From Streptomyces sp. STR69 (GTDB taxonomy: Bacteria > Actinomycetota > Actinomycetes > Streptomycetales > Streptomycetaceae): a DNA stretch of 64,000 bases. A program made the position numbers and the translations under genes. The stretch lies in assembly GCF_024519455.1 (NCBI RefSeq), contig NZ_JALJRY010000015.1, positions 1-64,000 on the forward strand, in the 5' to 3' direction. The notes under the pieces were generated by a model. The model saw nothing but the letters and a program-made list of their open reading frames with translations, was not told where the DNA came from and made no database searches. This document shows positions 32,640 through 41,072 of the stretch, piece by piece. Within the stretch, counting starts at the first letter, position 1; each line of letters opens with the position of its first letter.

Positions 32640-34385
32640 GTGGACATGGATCCGCGAATGCAGTTGTCGGTGGGCGGGTACGTCTGCGAACGTGAGCTGG
32701 GCCGCGGGGGACAGGGCGTGGTGTGGCTCGCCCGGGACCGGGCGGGACAGCAGGTCGTGGTGAAGTTCCTGTTACCGGGCAAGGAGTACGACGAGGTCGC
32801 GCTCGCCCGGGTGCGCAGGGAGTTCGGCGCGGCGAGCCGGGTCGGTGAACTTGCCACGGCTCGGGTCCTCGACGCGGATCTCTCGGGCCGACACCCCTAC
32901 ATCGTCAGCGAGTTCGTCCCGGGTCCCACGATCCACCAGCATGTGGCCGCGGGCGGCCCGCTGTCCTCGGGGCGGCTGCAGTCCCTGGCGCTGGCCGTCG
33001 CGCACGCGCTGGCACAGGTGCACCGGGCGGGTGTCGTGCACCGGGACATCAAACCGTCCAACATCCTGCTCTCCCCGGACGGACCGCGGATCATCGACTT
33101 CGGTATCGCCCGCGACGACCTCCTGTTGGAGTCGGCGCTCACCACACCGGGGAGTGTGCTGGGCTCACCCGCGTACATGTCACCCGAGCAGGTCAAATCC
33201 CTCCACGTCACCAGCGCGACCGACGTGTTCTCCCTCGGCGGCACGCTCTACTTCGCCGCCACGGGGAGACATCCCTTCGACGGGGAGAGCGACTACGAGG
33301 TGCTGGTCGCCGTCTCCACCCGCGACGCGGATCTCGCAGCGGTACCGGAACCGGTCCGTTCGGCCATCGCCGACTGCCTCCGCAAGGACCCGGCGGAACG
33401 CCCCACCGCCGCCCAACTCGTCAACCGGCTCGCGGAATTGGCGGCGGCGGTAGAAGCGGTGGAGTCGACGGACGGCGCGCGGGCCGAGTCGGGAGACGTG
33501 CGCACGGAGACCGGTACGCCACGGCCCGGACACGGCGGCGGAAGCAGTGGCTCCGATCCCGCATCCGGCCCCGATGCCGGCCCCGATGCCGGCCCCGATC
33601 CCGTCCCCGCGCCCGGCAGAAGCGCCAAACACCTACGCCTGTGGGGGTTCGCGGCCGGCAGTACCGCGGCGGCCGTGCTGCTCGCCGTCGTGCTCAGCAC
33701 CACCTCGGGGGGATCGGCGAAGGAGAACGGCCCGCAGACGCACGGCTCGGCCTCCGTGCTCTCCTCCGGAGCCCACGGCCAACCCCTCACGTACACCGAC
33801 GACTTGACCGACTCGGGCGACTGGTCGTACAAGGACCCGACCCTGGCGACGATCACGCACAAGGGCGGGACCATGCTGGTGGATCCCAAGTCCGAGCTGG
33901 AGGTGTGGCCGCAGGCCCCCTTCGAGCCGTCGTCGTTCGCGGTACGGCTGAGCACCCAGACGGAGTGGTACGGCGGTGAGGGCGGGGTCGGGCTGTGGTG
34001 CGACGGCTCGGGGGACTTCCGCAAGGGCTCCCGCTGGGCCACCTATCTGACGACAGATCAGGAGGCCCTGATCGTGCGCGAGTTCAGGTTCAAGGGAGCC
34101 TTCCAGCACGACCGGGTCGTCGAGGTCAACCTCGCGGACCTGGGTCTGGAAGTGGACAGCCGGCAGCAGGTCGACATGTCTATGACCTGTTCCCCGGCCG
34201 GTGCGGGCCGGATCAAGGTGGAACTCGCCGTCAACGGCACCCGGGTCGCCTCGTACACCGGCGTCGCCTTCGACGCGCGGGGCTGCGGTCTGGCCGCCTT
34301 CCACTACAGCGCGACCGACCCACGCGGCACGGCCTTCCACGCGGGTTTCGAGCGCTTCATCGCGTCCGAGCTTGCGGCGAGTTGA
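32640..34385 (+). CDS. membrane Ser/Thr protein kinase with extracellular sensor-like domain
   Basis: A 581-residue kinase. The kinase domain (10-270) shows ELGRGGQGVVWLA, VVVKFL, VVHRDIKPSNILL, IIDFGIA and SPAYMSPEQV. A Pro/Asp/Ala repeat (GPDAGPDAGPDP) precedes one membrane helix (LWGFAAGSTAAAVLLAVVL, about 329-347). The outer 220 residues look like a beta-sandwich: LTDSGDWSYKDPTLATITHK, FAVRLSTQTEWYGGEGGVGL, LWCDGSGDF, and a Cys pair (CSPAG, GCGLAAFHY), similar in style to laminin-G/DUF1080-type jelly rolls that bind sugars. The ligand is unknown. Codon 45 is TTA (32772-32774). GTG 32640 or ATG 32646 could start it. Confidence 0.88.
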   Translation: MDMDPRMQLSVGGYVCERELGRGGQGVVWLARDRAGQQVVVKFLLPGKEYDEVALARVRREFGAASRVGELATARVLDADLSGRHPYIVSEFVPGPTIHQHVAAGGPLSSGRLQSLALAVAHALAQVHRAGVVHRDIKPSNILLSPDGPRIIDFGIARDDLLLESALTTPGSVLGSPAYMSPEQVKSLHVTSATDVFSLGGTLYFAATGRHPFDGESDYEVLVAVSTRDADLAAVPEPVRSAIADCLRKDPAERPTAAQLVNRLAELAAAVEAVESTDGARAESGDVRTETGTPRPGHGGGSSGSDPASGPDAGPDAGPDPVPAPGRSAKHLRLWGFAAGSTAAAVLLAVVLSTTSGGSAKENGPQTHGSASVLSSGAHGQPLTYTDDLTDSGDWSYKDPTLATITHKGGTMLVDPKSELEVWPQAPFEPSSFAVRLSTQTEWYGGEGGVGLWCDGSGDFRKGSRWATYLTTDQEALIVREFRFKGAFQHDRVVEVNLADLGLEVDSRQQVDMSMTCSPAGAGRIKVELAVNGTRVASYTGVAFDARGCGLAAFHYSATDPRGTAFHAGFERFIASELAAS

Positions 34386-34697
34386 CGCCGGTGCGGCCGG
34401 CGAGCGGACCCAGTGCACCGGCAACTCCCGCAGCGCGAACCGACGTTGGTTCGCCGCTCCAGCCGGGCGCGAGCGGTTCCGCTCCGAGGGACCGCGAAGG
34501 CCTCAGCCGTACCGATGCCGCGCTGCCGACCATGCCGGGCACCCGGATCCGGCCCGATGTGATCCGTGGTTCTTGCCCAGCTCTTCCCTTCCCTTGGTGA
34601 ACCCCGACGGCTCCTTTCACCTCTACGACATGGAGTAGAGGTTGCCCCGGCATGAACCGCCGGCCGACGAGGGCGGAACGAGGAGGAGAAGGACGCC
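34386..34697. promoter_or_regulatory. gap with an 8-bp inverted repeat before the membrane protein gene
   Basis: No gene is seen in these 312 bases. ACCTCTAC (34619-34626) and GTAGAGGT (34635-34642) form a perfect palindrome with an 8-nt centre, 55 bases before the ATG at 34698. It may be an operator, or a terminator hairpin for the kinase gene. Confidence 0.4.
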
Positions 34698-36452
34698 ATG
34701 GATGACGGTCCCCGCGCCGGCGGTGGTCTGCGACTGCGGCGCCGTGACGCGCCCGCCACCGCCGGGCCGCCGCTGACCCGGCCGCTCACCACCGGACCCG
34801 CCGCGCCGCAGCAACTGCACCGGGGGATGACACTGATCGCCACGATCAGCCTGTTCATCGGCACCCGAGACGCCTGGACGAGGGCGATGACCTCCCGCCC
34901 GCCCGTCGCCGGGATCATCTCCGTCTGCTACGCAGGGATCCTGGTCGCCGGAGTCCTGGCCCTCACCACCCGCACCCGGCGCGCCCTGACCAGGGTCGAC
35001 GCCGGCGTTCTGCTGCTCGCCGTCGCGCTGGTGCTCTGCGGCTACTGGCTCAACCACGCCGGCACCGACGAGGGCGTGCTCACCGCGCAGGCCGCGAACC
35101 AGGTCCTGCACGGCCACCCCGTCTACGGCCAGCCCTGGCCCTGGCTCTTCGACTCCTCGTCCGTCGGCATCACCAAGACCATGTCGGGCGGCGCCGACTA
35201 CACCTACGGCTACCCGCCGCTGACCGCGCTGCTCGCCGCCCCCGTGCACGCCGTGATCCACTCGACGGCCGCCGCCACCCTCGTCACCACCGGCGCACTC
35301 CTCGCGGGCGCTGGCCTGCTGTGGCTGCTGCTCCCGGCCCCCTGGCGGTCCGCCGCCACCGCCGTGTGCCTCGGCTTCGGCTTCCTGCCCGGCTACGCCT
35401 ACTCCGGCTACCCGGCCGTCCTCGCCCTGGTCCTGCTCATCCCGGTGGTGGTCAGGTGGCCCGACACCGGAGCAGGCGGCAGGCTCGGACTCCCCGGAGT
35501 GCTCCAGGCCCTCTGCCTCGGCGCGGCCTGCGCCACCCAGCAACTCGCCTGGTTCCTCACGCCGTTCCTCCTCGTCGGCCTCTACGCCGTCCGCCGCGGC
35601 GACCTCGGCCCCCGGCTCGCCCTCGGCGTGGTCGCCCGCTACACCGGCACCGCCGCACTGACCTGGGCCGCGATCAACGCCTACTTCGCCGCCGAGGACT
35701 TCTCCAGCTGGCTGCACGGACTGCTGCTCCCGATCACCCAGAAAGCGATCCTGCACGGCCAGGGCCTGATGGGGATCTCGTACTACTTCACCGCAGGCAG
35801 CAGACACCTCGACTACTACTCCTACGGCAGCCTCCTGCTCCTGTTCGGCCTGCTCGCCGCCACGCTGCTGTTCGTGCGGCGGCTCGGCCCGGCGATCACC
35901 GTGCTGCCCTGGCTGAGCTTCTACCTCGCCACCCGGTCCCAGGACGGCTACTTCCTGATGATGACCCCGCTGTGGCTCGCGGCTGCCGCCACCGTCCCCG
36001 CCTCCGCGCTCGCCTCGGCCTGGCAGCCCCGCATCCCGCACCTGACCGCACGCCCGGCGCGGGCCGTGCTCGCCGCGGGGCTCCTCGCGCCCGCCGTCGT
36101 CTGTGTGACGATCGCCGCGGCCAGTCCGCCGCCGCTGCGCATGAACGTCACGGCGGACATCGTGGAGCGCTCCGGGCACCGTGACATCACCCAGCTCGTC
36201 GCCCGGGTCGTCAACACGACCGCCACCAGGCTCACCCCCCACTTCGCCAGCCGCCTCGGGCAGGGCGCCTCCGACTGGTGGACCGCCTCCGGCGGCCCGG
36301 AGTCGCTCGCCCCGCACGCCTCGGCGACGTACGTCGTGAAGCCGCCCGGCGGTGTCCGGCGGGTGCCGGGCGGCTCGCATCCGCGCTTCTTTCTCATCGC
36401 CGTCACCGGTACTCCGATGACCCTCACCAGCGCCCGCATTCCGACCAGTTGA
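34698..36452 (+). CDS. polytopic membrane protein, glycosyltransferase-like (GT-C style)
   Basis: A 584-residue protein with about ten or more helices spread over residues 70-490. Between the early helices lies a loop LNHAGTDEGVLTAQAANQVL HGHPVYG, then GGADYTYGYPPLTALLAAPV, which recalls the first periplasmic loop of GT-C/DUF2029 mannosyl- or arabinosyltransferases, where an acidic residue acts on a polyprenyl-phosphate sugar donor. The soluble C-terminus has no recognised domain. GAGGAG lies 10 bases before the ATG. An LCP ligase gene follows, so a role in assembling a wall glycopolymer is plausible, but this is inference from context. Confidence 0.7.
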   Translation: MDDGPRAGGGLRLRRRDAPATAGPPLTRPLTTGPAAPQQLHRGMTLIATISLFIGTRDAWTRAMTSRPPVAGIISVCYAGILVAGVLALTTRTRRALTRVDAGVLLLAVALVLCGYWLNHAGTDEGVLTAQAANQVLHGHPVYGQPWPWLFDSSSVGITKTMSGGADYTYGYPPLTALLAAPVHAVIHSTAAATLVTTGALLAGAGLLWLLLPAPWRSAATAVCLGFGFLPGYAYSGYPAVLALVLLIPVVVRWPDTGAGGRLGLPGVLQALCLGAACATQQLAWFLTPFLLVGLYAVRRGDLGPRLALGVVARYTGTAALTWAAINAYFAAEDFSSWLHGLLLPITQKAILHGQGLMGISYYFTAGSRHLDYYSYGSLLLLFGLLAATLLFVRRLGPAITVLPWLSFYLATRSQDGYFLMMTPLWLAAAATVPASALASAWQPRIPHLTARPARAVLAAGLLAPAVVCVTIAAASPPPLRMNVTADIVERSGHRDITQLVARVVNTTATRLTPHFASRLGQGASDWWTASGGPESLAPHASATYVVKPPGGVRRVPGGSHPRFFLIAVTGTPMTLTSARIPTS

Positions 36453-36639
36453 CCGACCTTGACGCAAAATGAAAGTCCGTAAATGAGAAAGCCCCTGCGG
36501 TGTTCTCATCTGAGATTGTTATATTGCGCAACCACGCAAGCGAGACGGGAACCCCGCCTCGTCCGACCTGACATGGCCGCGCGCCCCTGGCCGCAGCACC
36601 GACGGCCTGAACGGCCCGACCGTTTTGTGGGAGTGCCAG

Positions 36640-38364
36640 ATGACCGACCTCGGGGACGGCCCCGTGGGCCACGCCACGCGCAGCCGCACACGAGGGGTGC
36701 CCAGACCGCGGGAGGGTGAGGCCGACGAGCCGCTGCCCACCGGCGGCCGGGCCGCCTCCCGGGCCGCGGCCCGCCAGGCGCCGCGCGGCGGATCCCGGGC
36801 GGCCGGCCGTGCCGCCTCGCGCCGCAAGCAGGCCCCGCGCGGCAGGCGTGTGCTGAAGATCACCGCGATATCCCTGTCGGTGCTGATCATGGTGACTGCT
36901 GGCGCCGGCTGGTGGTTCTACGAGCACCTGAACGGCAACATCAACAGCGTCCCGATCGACGACGGCGCGGGCGGCAAGGAGAAGGCCGACGCCTTCGGCC
37001 GTACGCCGATCAACCTCCTGGTGATGGGCAGCGACGCCCGGTCCAGCGCGACCGACTGCAAGCTCGGTGGCGGCTGTTCGACGACCGGTGTGCAGTCCGG
37101 GAACGGCAACGCGGACGTGGAGATGGTGGTGCACATCTCGGCGGACCGTTCCAACGCCACCGTGATGAGCATCCCCCGCGACACCATGACCCAGGTCCCC
37201 TCCTGCAAGGACCCCAAGAGCGGCCAGTCCACGGCCGGCTACTACGGGCAGATCAACAGCGCGCTCCAGTACGGGCAGGAATGCCAGGTCAAGACCGTGC
37301 ACGCGCTCACCGGCATCACCATCGACCACTTCGTGCAGATGGACTTCTCCGGTGTGGTGAAGATGTCCGACGCGGTCGGCGGTGTCTCGGTGTGCGTCGA
37401 CGCCGACGTCTACGACACCTACTCGCACCTGAAGCTCGCCAAGGGCACCCACACCCTCAAGGGCACCGCGGCCCTGGAGTTCGTCCGCTCCCGGCACGGC
37501 TTCGGCGACGGCAGCGACCTCGGCCGTACCGTCTCCCAGCACATCTTCCTCAGCGCGATGATCCGCAAGTTCAAGAGCGCGGGCACCCTCACCAACCCCT
37601 CGGCGGTCTACAACCTGGCCGACGCCGCCACCAAGGCGCTCACCGTCGACACGGGCCTCGGCACCGTCAAGAAGCTCATCGGGCTCGCCGCCGACCTGGA
37701 CAAGGTCCCGACGAAGCGCATGACGTTCACCACCATGCAGACCGGCGCCGACCCGACCAACGCCAACCGGGTCGTGCCCGCCGCCGCAGCGAAGAGCCTG
37801 TTCGCGACGATCGCCAACGACCAGTCGCTGACCAGCTCGTCCGGAAAGAAGTCGGCGGCGGCCACCGCGACCGCCACGGCAGTCGCCGTACCGGCCGCGC
37901 AGATCGCCGTCACGGTGGAGAACGGCACCAGCATCAGCGGCCGGGCCTCCACCGTCGCCACCGGCCTCATAGACGGCGGCTTCAGCTCCGGCACCACCAC
38001 GGGCAACGCCTCCGTCAGCGCGACCACGACCACCCTCACCTACGGCACCGGACAGAAGGCCGAGGCCCAGACCGTGGCCAAGGCGATCGGCCTCGCCTCC
38101 TCGCACCTCAAGCAGGGCACCGGCACCGGCCTGACCCTGGTGATCGGCACGGACTGGCCCAGCGGAACGACGCTCCCCGGCGGTTCCTCGTCCCCGGCCC
38201 CGGCCGACACCAAGGCGGCCACCAGCAACGCCAAGGCCGCAACCGCCGACCAGTCGAAGTGCGCCGCGGTCAGCACCTACAAGACGGTCAGCCTGAACGG
38301 CATCGCGATGACCCCGACCCAGGCGTACCGGGCGGCGACGAACAAGAAGGACTCGGCGTCCTGA
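36640..38364 (+). CDS. LytR-CpsA-Psr (LCP) family protein with LytR_C domain
   Basis: A 574-residue type II membrane protein. A basic Arg/Ala-rich cytoplasmic head is followed by one helix (LKITAISLSVLIMVTAGAGW, about residues 72-92). The LCP domain has INLLVMGSDAR, NADVEMVVHISADRSNATVM SIPRDT, ITIDHFVQMDFSGVVKMSDA VGGV and the catalytic Arg block FVRSRHGFGDGSDLGR. A LytR_C-like domain follows (VTVENGTSISGRASTVATGL). LCP enzymes transfer polyprenyl-linked glycopolymers to peptidoglycan outside the membrane. ATG 36640 has GGGAG six bases upstream; a TTG at 36625 is less likely. The gene before it encodes a GT-C-like protein. Confidence 0.93.
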   Translation: MTDLGDGPVGHATRSRTRGVPRPREGEADEPLPTGGRAASRAAARQAPRGGSRAAGRAASRRKQAPRGRRVLKITAISLSVLIMVTAGAGWWFYEHLNGNINSVPIDDGAGGKEKADAFGRTPINLLVMGSDARSSATDCKLGGGCSTTGVQSGNGNADVEMVVHISADRSNATVMSIPRDTMTQVPSCKDPKSGQSTAGYYGQINSALQYGQECQVKTVHALTGITIDHFVQMDFSGVVKMSDAVGGVSVCVDADVYDTYSHLKLAKGTHTLKGTAALEFVRSRHGFGDGSDLGRTVSQHIFLSAMIRKFKSAGTLTNPSAVYNLADAATKALTVDTGLGTVKKLIGLAADLDKVPTKRMTFTTMQTGADPTNANRVVPAAAAKSLFATIANDQSLTSSSGKKSAAATATATAVAVPAAQIAVTVENGTSISGRASTVATGLIDGGFSSGTTTGNASVSATTTTLTYGTGQKAEAQTVAKAIGLASSHLKQGTGTGLTLVIGTDWPSGTTLPGGSSSPAPADTKAATSNAKAATADQSKCAAVSTYKTVSLNGIAMTPTQAYRAATNKKDSAS

Positions 38365-38371
38365 CCCACGG

Positions 38372-38848
38372 CTAACCGGCGGCGGCGGTCCAGGTGATGT
38401 GCGGGGGATCCACCCGCGCGCACAACGGGCCGCCGTTCGCGTCGGTCAGCCCGAGGCGGCCCACCAGCAGGCCGTCGCTCGCGGCGGCGGCGAGGACGTC
38501 GGCGGGCACGGAGTCGAGCATGAGCTTGGCGCGCCGGAACATCGTGAAGACCCCGTCCCCGTCGACCGTGCCCCACGACAGATAGACGAACCGGCGGCCC
38601 AACCGGTGCTGCACATAAGGGCCCTTGACCACGATCCCGTCCGGCGTGGCCTCCGTCGCGCACTCCAGCGTCCAGGTCGCGGACGCGGCGTCCCCCGCCT
38701 GCGGATCGAGCAGTTCGGCCGGCCGGTCCCGGCGCTGCACGGCGACATGGACGTCGTCGTACGCCGGGGCGGAGCTGTCGGCGGGGGCGGGGAAGGTGCG
38801 GCCGGGCAGGTCGACGGCGTCGATACGGATGCGCATGTCGGCCATCAT
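38372..38848 (-). CDS. DUF5990 family protein
   Basis: A 158-residue soluble protein of unknown function found in Streptomyces. Recognised by RIRIDAVDLPGRTFP, VHVAVQRRDRPAELLDPQAG, WTLECA, GPYVQHRLGRRFVYLSWGTV, FTMFRRAKLMLDSVPADVL and GRLGLTDANGGPLCARVDPP. ATG 38848 has GGAA six bases upstream; ATG 38845 and 38836 are alternatives. It is convergent with the LCP gene, seven bases between stops. No motif suggests catalysis. Confidence 0.8.
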   Translation of the reverse strand: MMADMRIRIDAVDLPGRTFPAPADSSAPAYDDVHVAVQRRDRPAELLDPQAGDAASATWTLECATEATPDGIVVKGPYVQHRLGRRFVYLSWGTVDGDGVFTMFRRAKLMLDSVPADVLAAAASDGLLVGRLGLTDANGGPLCARVDPPHITWTAAAG

Positions 38849-39299
38849 GCCGCGTTCCGCGACCGGTCTGTCACTCGGCGCCGACGGACGCCGCACAGAG
38901 CGGCGCTCCCGTGCGCGGGACGGGGGACGGGCCGGCCTGGCGGGACACGGCCGCGACCCACGTGCGACCGCGGTCCCTGCAGGGACCTGTCCCCCTGGCG
39001 CGGAAGCCGTTGCGGCCCGGGGGGACGGGGGGACCCCTCGTGGTGGCCGTGCCCGGCCTCCGCGCCTGATTCAATGATCGTTCCGTGCCGGGGGTTGCAG
39101 GAGGGGCACATGGCCCTGATGGGGGGCCGTTCGGCACCTTGCGGGGTGGTTACGCGCGGTCGGCCGGTCCCGCACGCGGCCAACAGACGAGCCGCTACCA
39201 CCGGATCGGCCATGTCCGGAGGGGACGGACTCACGCCACGGCAGGCCACGAAGGCCGAAGGCCCGCGGCCCCCAGAGCTGCCCTCCCCGCACCTCGGGG
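38849..39299. other. gap without a supported gene
   Basis: About 450 bases with no gene I can support. A well-placed AGGAGG precedes ATG 39110 on the plus strand, but the 134-codon frame it opens is Arg/Pro-rich, resembles no family and runs antisense through an SDR relic. Confidence 0.4.
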
Positions 39300-39640
39300 T
39301 CGAGGACGGCACGCAGACGGCAGTCGAGTTCGAAGCCGAAGCACATCCGCGCCGGCTTCGACCGGCCGTAGCTGCGCTTGGGCCGGTGGTCCCGCGTCGA
39401 CTGCGGATCGTCCAGGTTCATTCGCTCGGACCGCGCCGTGAAGCTTCCCACTGGCACGGCGCGGCCCGCCGGCGCCGCGGACAGCAGGAGCGTCAGCCGC
39501 TGGGTGAGCGCTAAGTGACCGAGGTGGTTGGTACCGAACAGCAGCTCATGGCCGTCCTCGGTCTCGCGGCGTCCCGGTTGCCGAGTACGACGACGGCACC
39601 GGTGGCGGCGAGCTGCTCCGCGGTGAAGTGGCCGTTCCCG
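39300..39640 (-). pseudogene. relic of a short-chain dehydrogenase/reductase gene
   Basis: The minus strand reads GHFTAEQLAATGAVVVLGNR (from the N-terminal Rossmann part) and, in another frame from 39559, EDGHELLFGTNHLGHLALTQ RL, then AVPVGSFTARSERMNLDD and KRSYGRSKPARMCFGFELD. This is the SDR order with N-H-L-G-H, the catalytic Ser (VGS) and the YxxxK motif (YGRSK). About 50-60 residues between the two pieces are missing, the frame shifts, and both ends are lost. It begins four bases beyond the stop of the small membrane protein gene. Confidence 0.75.
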
Positions 39641-39643
39641 GCG

Positions 39644-39874
39644 TCAGTCTCTCTCGGCGAGGGATCGCATCCTCTCCCGGTAGGAGGCCGCGTCGATCCG
39701 GCCGCGCAGCCGCTCCGCCACGAGCCGTTGTTCGGCCGCCTCGAGGGCGGCGCGGCGGGACCGGAGCCCGGACCGCGCCGGACGACGGCCGGCGGACGGG
39801 TGCAGCAGGTGGGCCGTGTCGTACAACGCGCCCACGAGGATGAGCAGTTGAAGCAGGCAGGCTACGGCGACCAT
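39644..39874 (-). CDS. small membrane protein with SHOCT-like C-terminus
   Basis: A 76-residue protein: one N-terminal membrane helix (VAVACLLQLLILVGALYDTA), an Arg-rich segment, and a short helical end AAEQRLVAERLRGRIDAASY with RERMRSLAE, which matches the pattern of SHOCT-type oligomerisation tails (LxxGxIxxxEYexrr). ATG 39874 has GGGGA seven bases upstream. It overlaps the preceding Ddn-like gene by 13 bases, so the OsmC, Ddn-like and this gene form one translationally coupled operon. Role unknown. Confidence 0.65.
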   Translation of the reverse strand: MVAVACLLQLLILVGALYDTAHLLHPSAGRRPARSGLRSRRAALEAAEQRLVAERLRGRIDAASYRERMRSLAERD

Positions 39875-40359
39875 GGCGGCGTCCCCGCTCGGTCCGGCGG
39901 TCCGACGACGGGCAGCTCGACGCAGTCGGTGGTGTGCAGGACGTGGGTGAGTACGGCGCCGAACAGCCACGGCATACCGCGTACGCCCTCCGCCACGGGA
40001 ACGATCCGTGGCGCACCCAACTCCAGCCAGGAGTCGCCCAGTTGCATCCGGCACCGACCCGCGGCCCGGATGTTCTGCAACCAGTCGGAGTCGCGGCCGA
40101 AGTTGATCCCGGCCACGACCGTGTCACCCCTGCGGAAGGCACGCAGCGGCGTGTGATGCACGGTGCCGGTCCTGCGTCCGACGTGTTCGAGGTCGACGAA
40201 AGCGAGGTGGCCGGCGAAGCGGAGGGTCGTCCTGTTGACGGCGCCCCGCAGGAGATGGCTCAGAAGCCGGGGAAAAGGCACGAGAACCGCACCTCCTGGG
40301 GTCGGGGCACGCAGCACGCCGGAACCGTCCGGGCCCGTCGGCGCGGCCTGTGAGCTCAC
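39862..40359 (-). CDS. deazaflavin-dependent (Ddn-like, DUF385) oxidoreductase
   Basis: A 165-residue split-barrel protein of the nitroreductase/F420-dependent oxidoreductase group. Key stretches are FAGHLAFVDLEHVGRRTGTV HHTPLRAF, VVAGINFGRDSDWLQNIRAA and RCRMQLGDSWLELGAPRIVP. The family binds F420 and reduces quinones or nitro compounds at the membrane. The GTG at 40359 overlaps the OsmC stop (GTGA). Pairing with an OsmC protein next to a sulfide:quinone oxidoreductase suggests a thiol or quinone stress role, which is inference. Confidence 0.82.
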   Translation of the reverse strand: MSSQAAPTGPDGSGVLRAPTPGGAVLVPFPRLLSHLLRGAVNRTTLRFAGHLAFVDLEHVGRRTGTVHHTPLRAFRRGDTVVAGINFGRDSDWLQNIRAAGRCRMQLGDSWLELGAPRIVPVAEGVRGMPWLFGAVLTHVLHTTDCVELPVVGPPDRAGTPPWSP

Positions 40360-40805
40360 TGCGCCACCTCGACGACGATCTCGGGCGGCCGCAGCAGGGT
40401 GTTGTGGACGGTGCAGTGCGAGACGACGGCGTGCAGGGCGGCACAGCGCTGCTCGGACAGTCCGCGAGGCGGGGCGACGACCAGCCGGACGGTGTCGACG
40501 CGGGGCGGCCGGTCGGTCGCCATGGTGAACTCGGCCCGGACCCGCAGTCCCTCGCCGTTCAGACCGTGGCGGCGCAGGTAGCGGCCCGCGTAGAAGGCGA
40601 CGCAGCCGGCGAGGGACGCGGCGAAGAGTTCGGTGGGAGTCGGGGCCGTGTCCGTGCCGCCCGCCTCCATGGGCTGGTCGACGAGCAGACGGTGGTCGCG
40701 GATGTCGATGGCGAAGGCGTCGCCGTGTACATGGCTCACTTCGAGGATGTGCGCGGTGGATTCCGGAGGATGCGGGGCGGTGGTTCCCGGCGCTGTCCCT
40801 GCCAT
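40356..40805 (-). CDS. OsmC/Ohr-family thiol peroxidase-like protein
   Basis: A 149-residue OsmC-fold protein. The two reactive cysteines are Cys68 in PTELFAASLAGCVAFYAGRY and Cys131 in HAVVSHCTVHNTLLRPPEI, with the usual spacing. OsmC and Ohr reduce organic hydroperoxides, and some members protect against persulfides and polysulfides. The ATG has GAGGAGG upstream. First gene of a three-gene operon, divergent from the sulfide oxidation genes with a CsoR/CstR-like palindrome in the shared promoter region, so persulfide handling is a reasonable guess. Confidence 0.87.
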   Translation of the reverse strand: MAGTAPGTTAPHPPESTAHILEVSHVHGDAFAIDIRDHRLLVDQPMEAGGTDTAPTPTELFAASLAGCVAFYAGRYLRRHGLNGEGLRVRAEFTMATDRPPRVDTVRLVVAPPRGLSEQRCAALHAVVSHCTVHNTLLRPPEIVVEVAQ

Positions 40806-41000
40806 GGCTCTGCCTCCTCGTCACTGCCTGTCGCTTCCGCTTCCAGTGGACCGCGGCCGGGGGCGACGGGGCGAGGGGCGGTCGGGGCGCGGCAGGGGCC
40901 CGTTCGGCTCTGGCGGGGCGATCGGCGAGTGGGCTATCCTGCCCGGCTCTTCGAGCAGGTGGCACCACCTGCCGTCGCACACCGTGCGGGGTCGTGTACA

Positions 41001-41014
41001 TACCCCTGTGGGTA
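41001..41014. promoter_or_regulatory. CsoR/CstR-like palindromic operator
   Basis: TACCC-ctgt-GGGTA lies between the divergent OsmC and SQR genes. CsoR-family regulators, including the persulfide sensor CstR, bind G-tract palindromes of this form (TACCC...GGGTA). No csoR/cstR gene is in the window, so binding is inferred from the motif and the sulfur genes it precedes. Confidence 0.55.
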
Positions 41015-41072
41015 CCTGGGGGAGGACCATCGGCCACTGACTTCGCCGGGGCTCCCGGACCACGCTGGAGGC

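Noticed and set aside
39110..39514. Plus-strand ORF of 134 codons with AGGAGG before its ATG
   Set aside because: Good ribosome site, but the sequence is Arg/Pro-rich with no family, has mixed third positions, and is antisense to a readable SDR relic.
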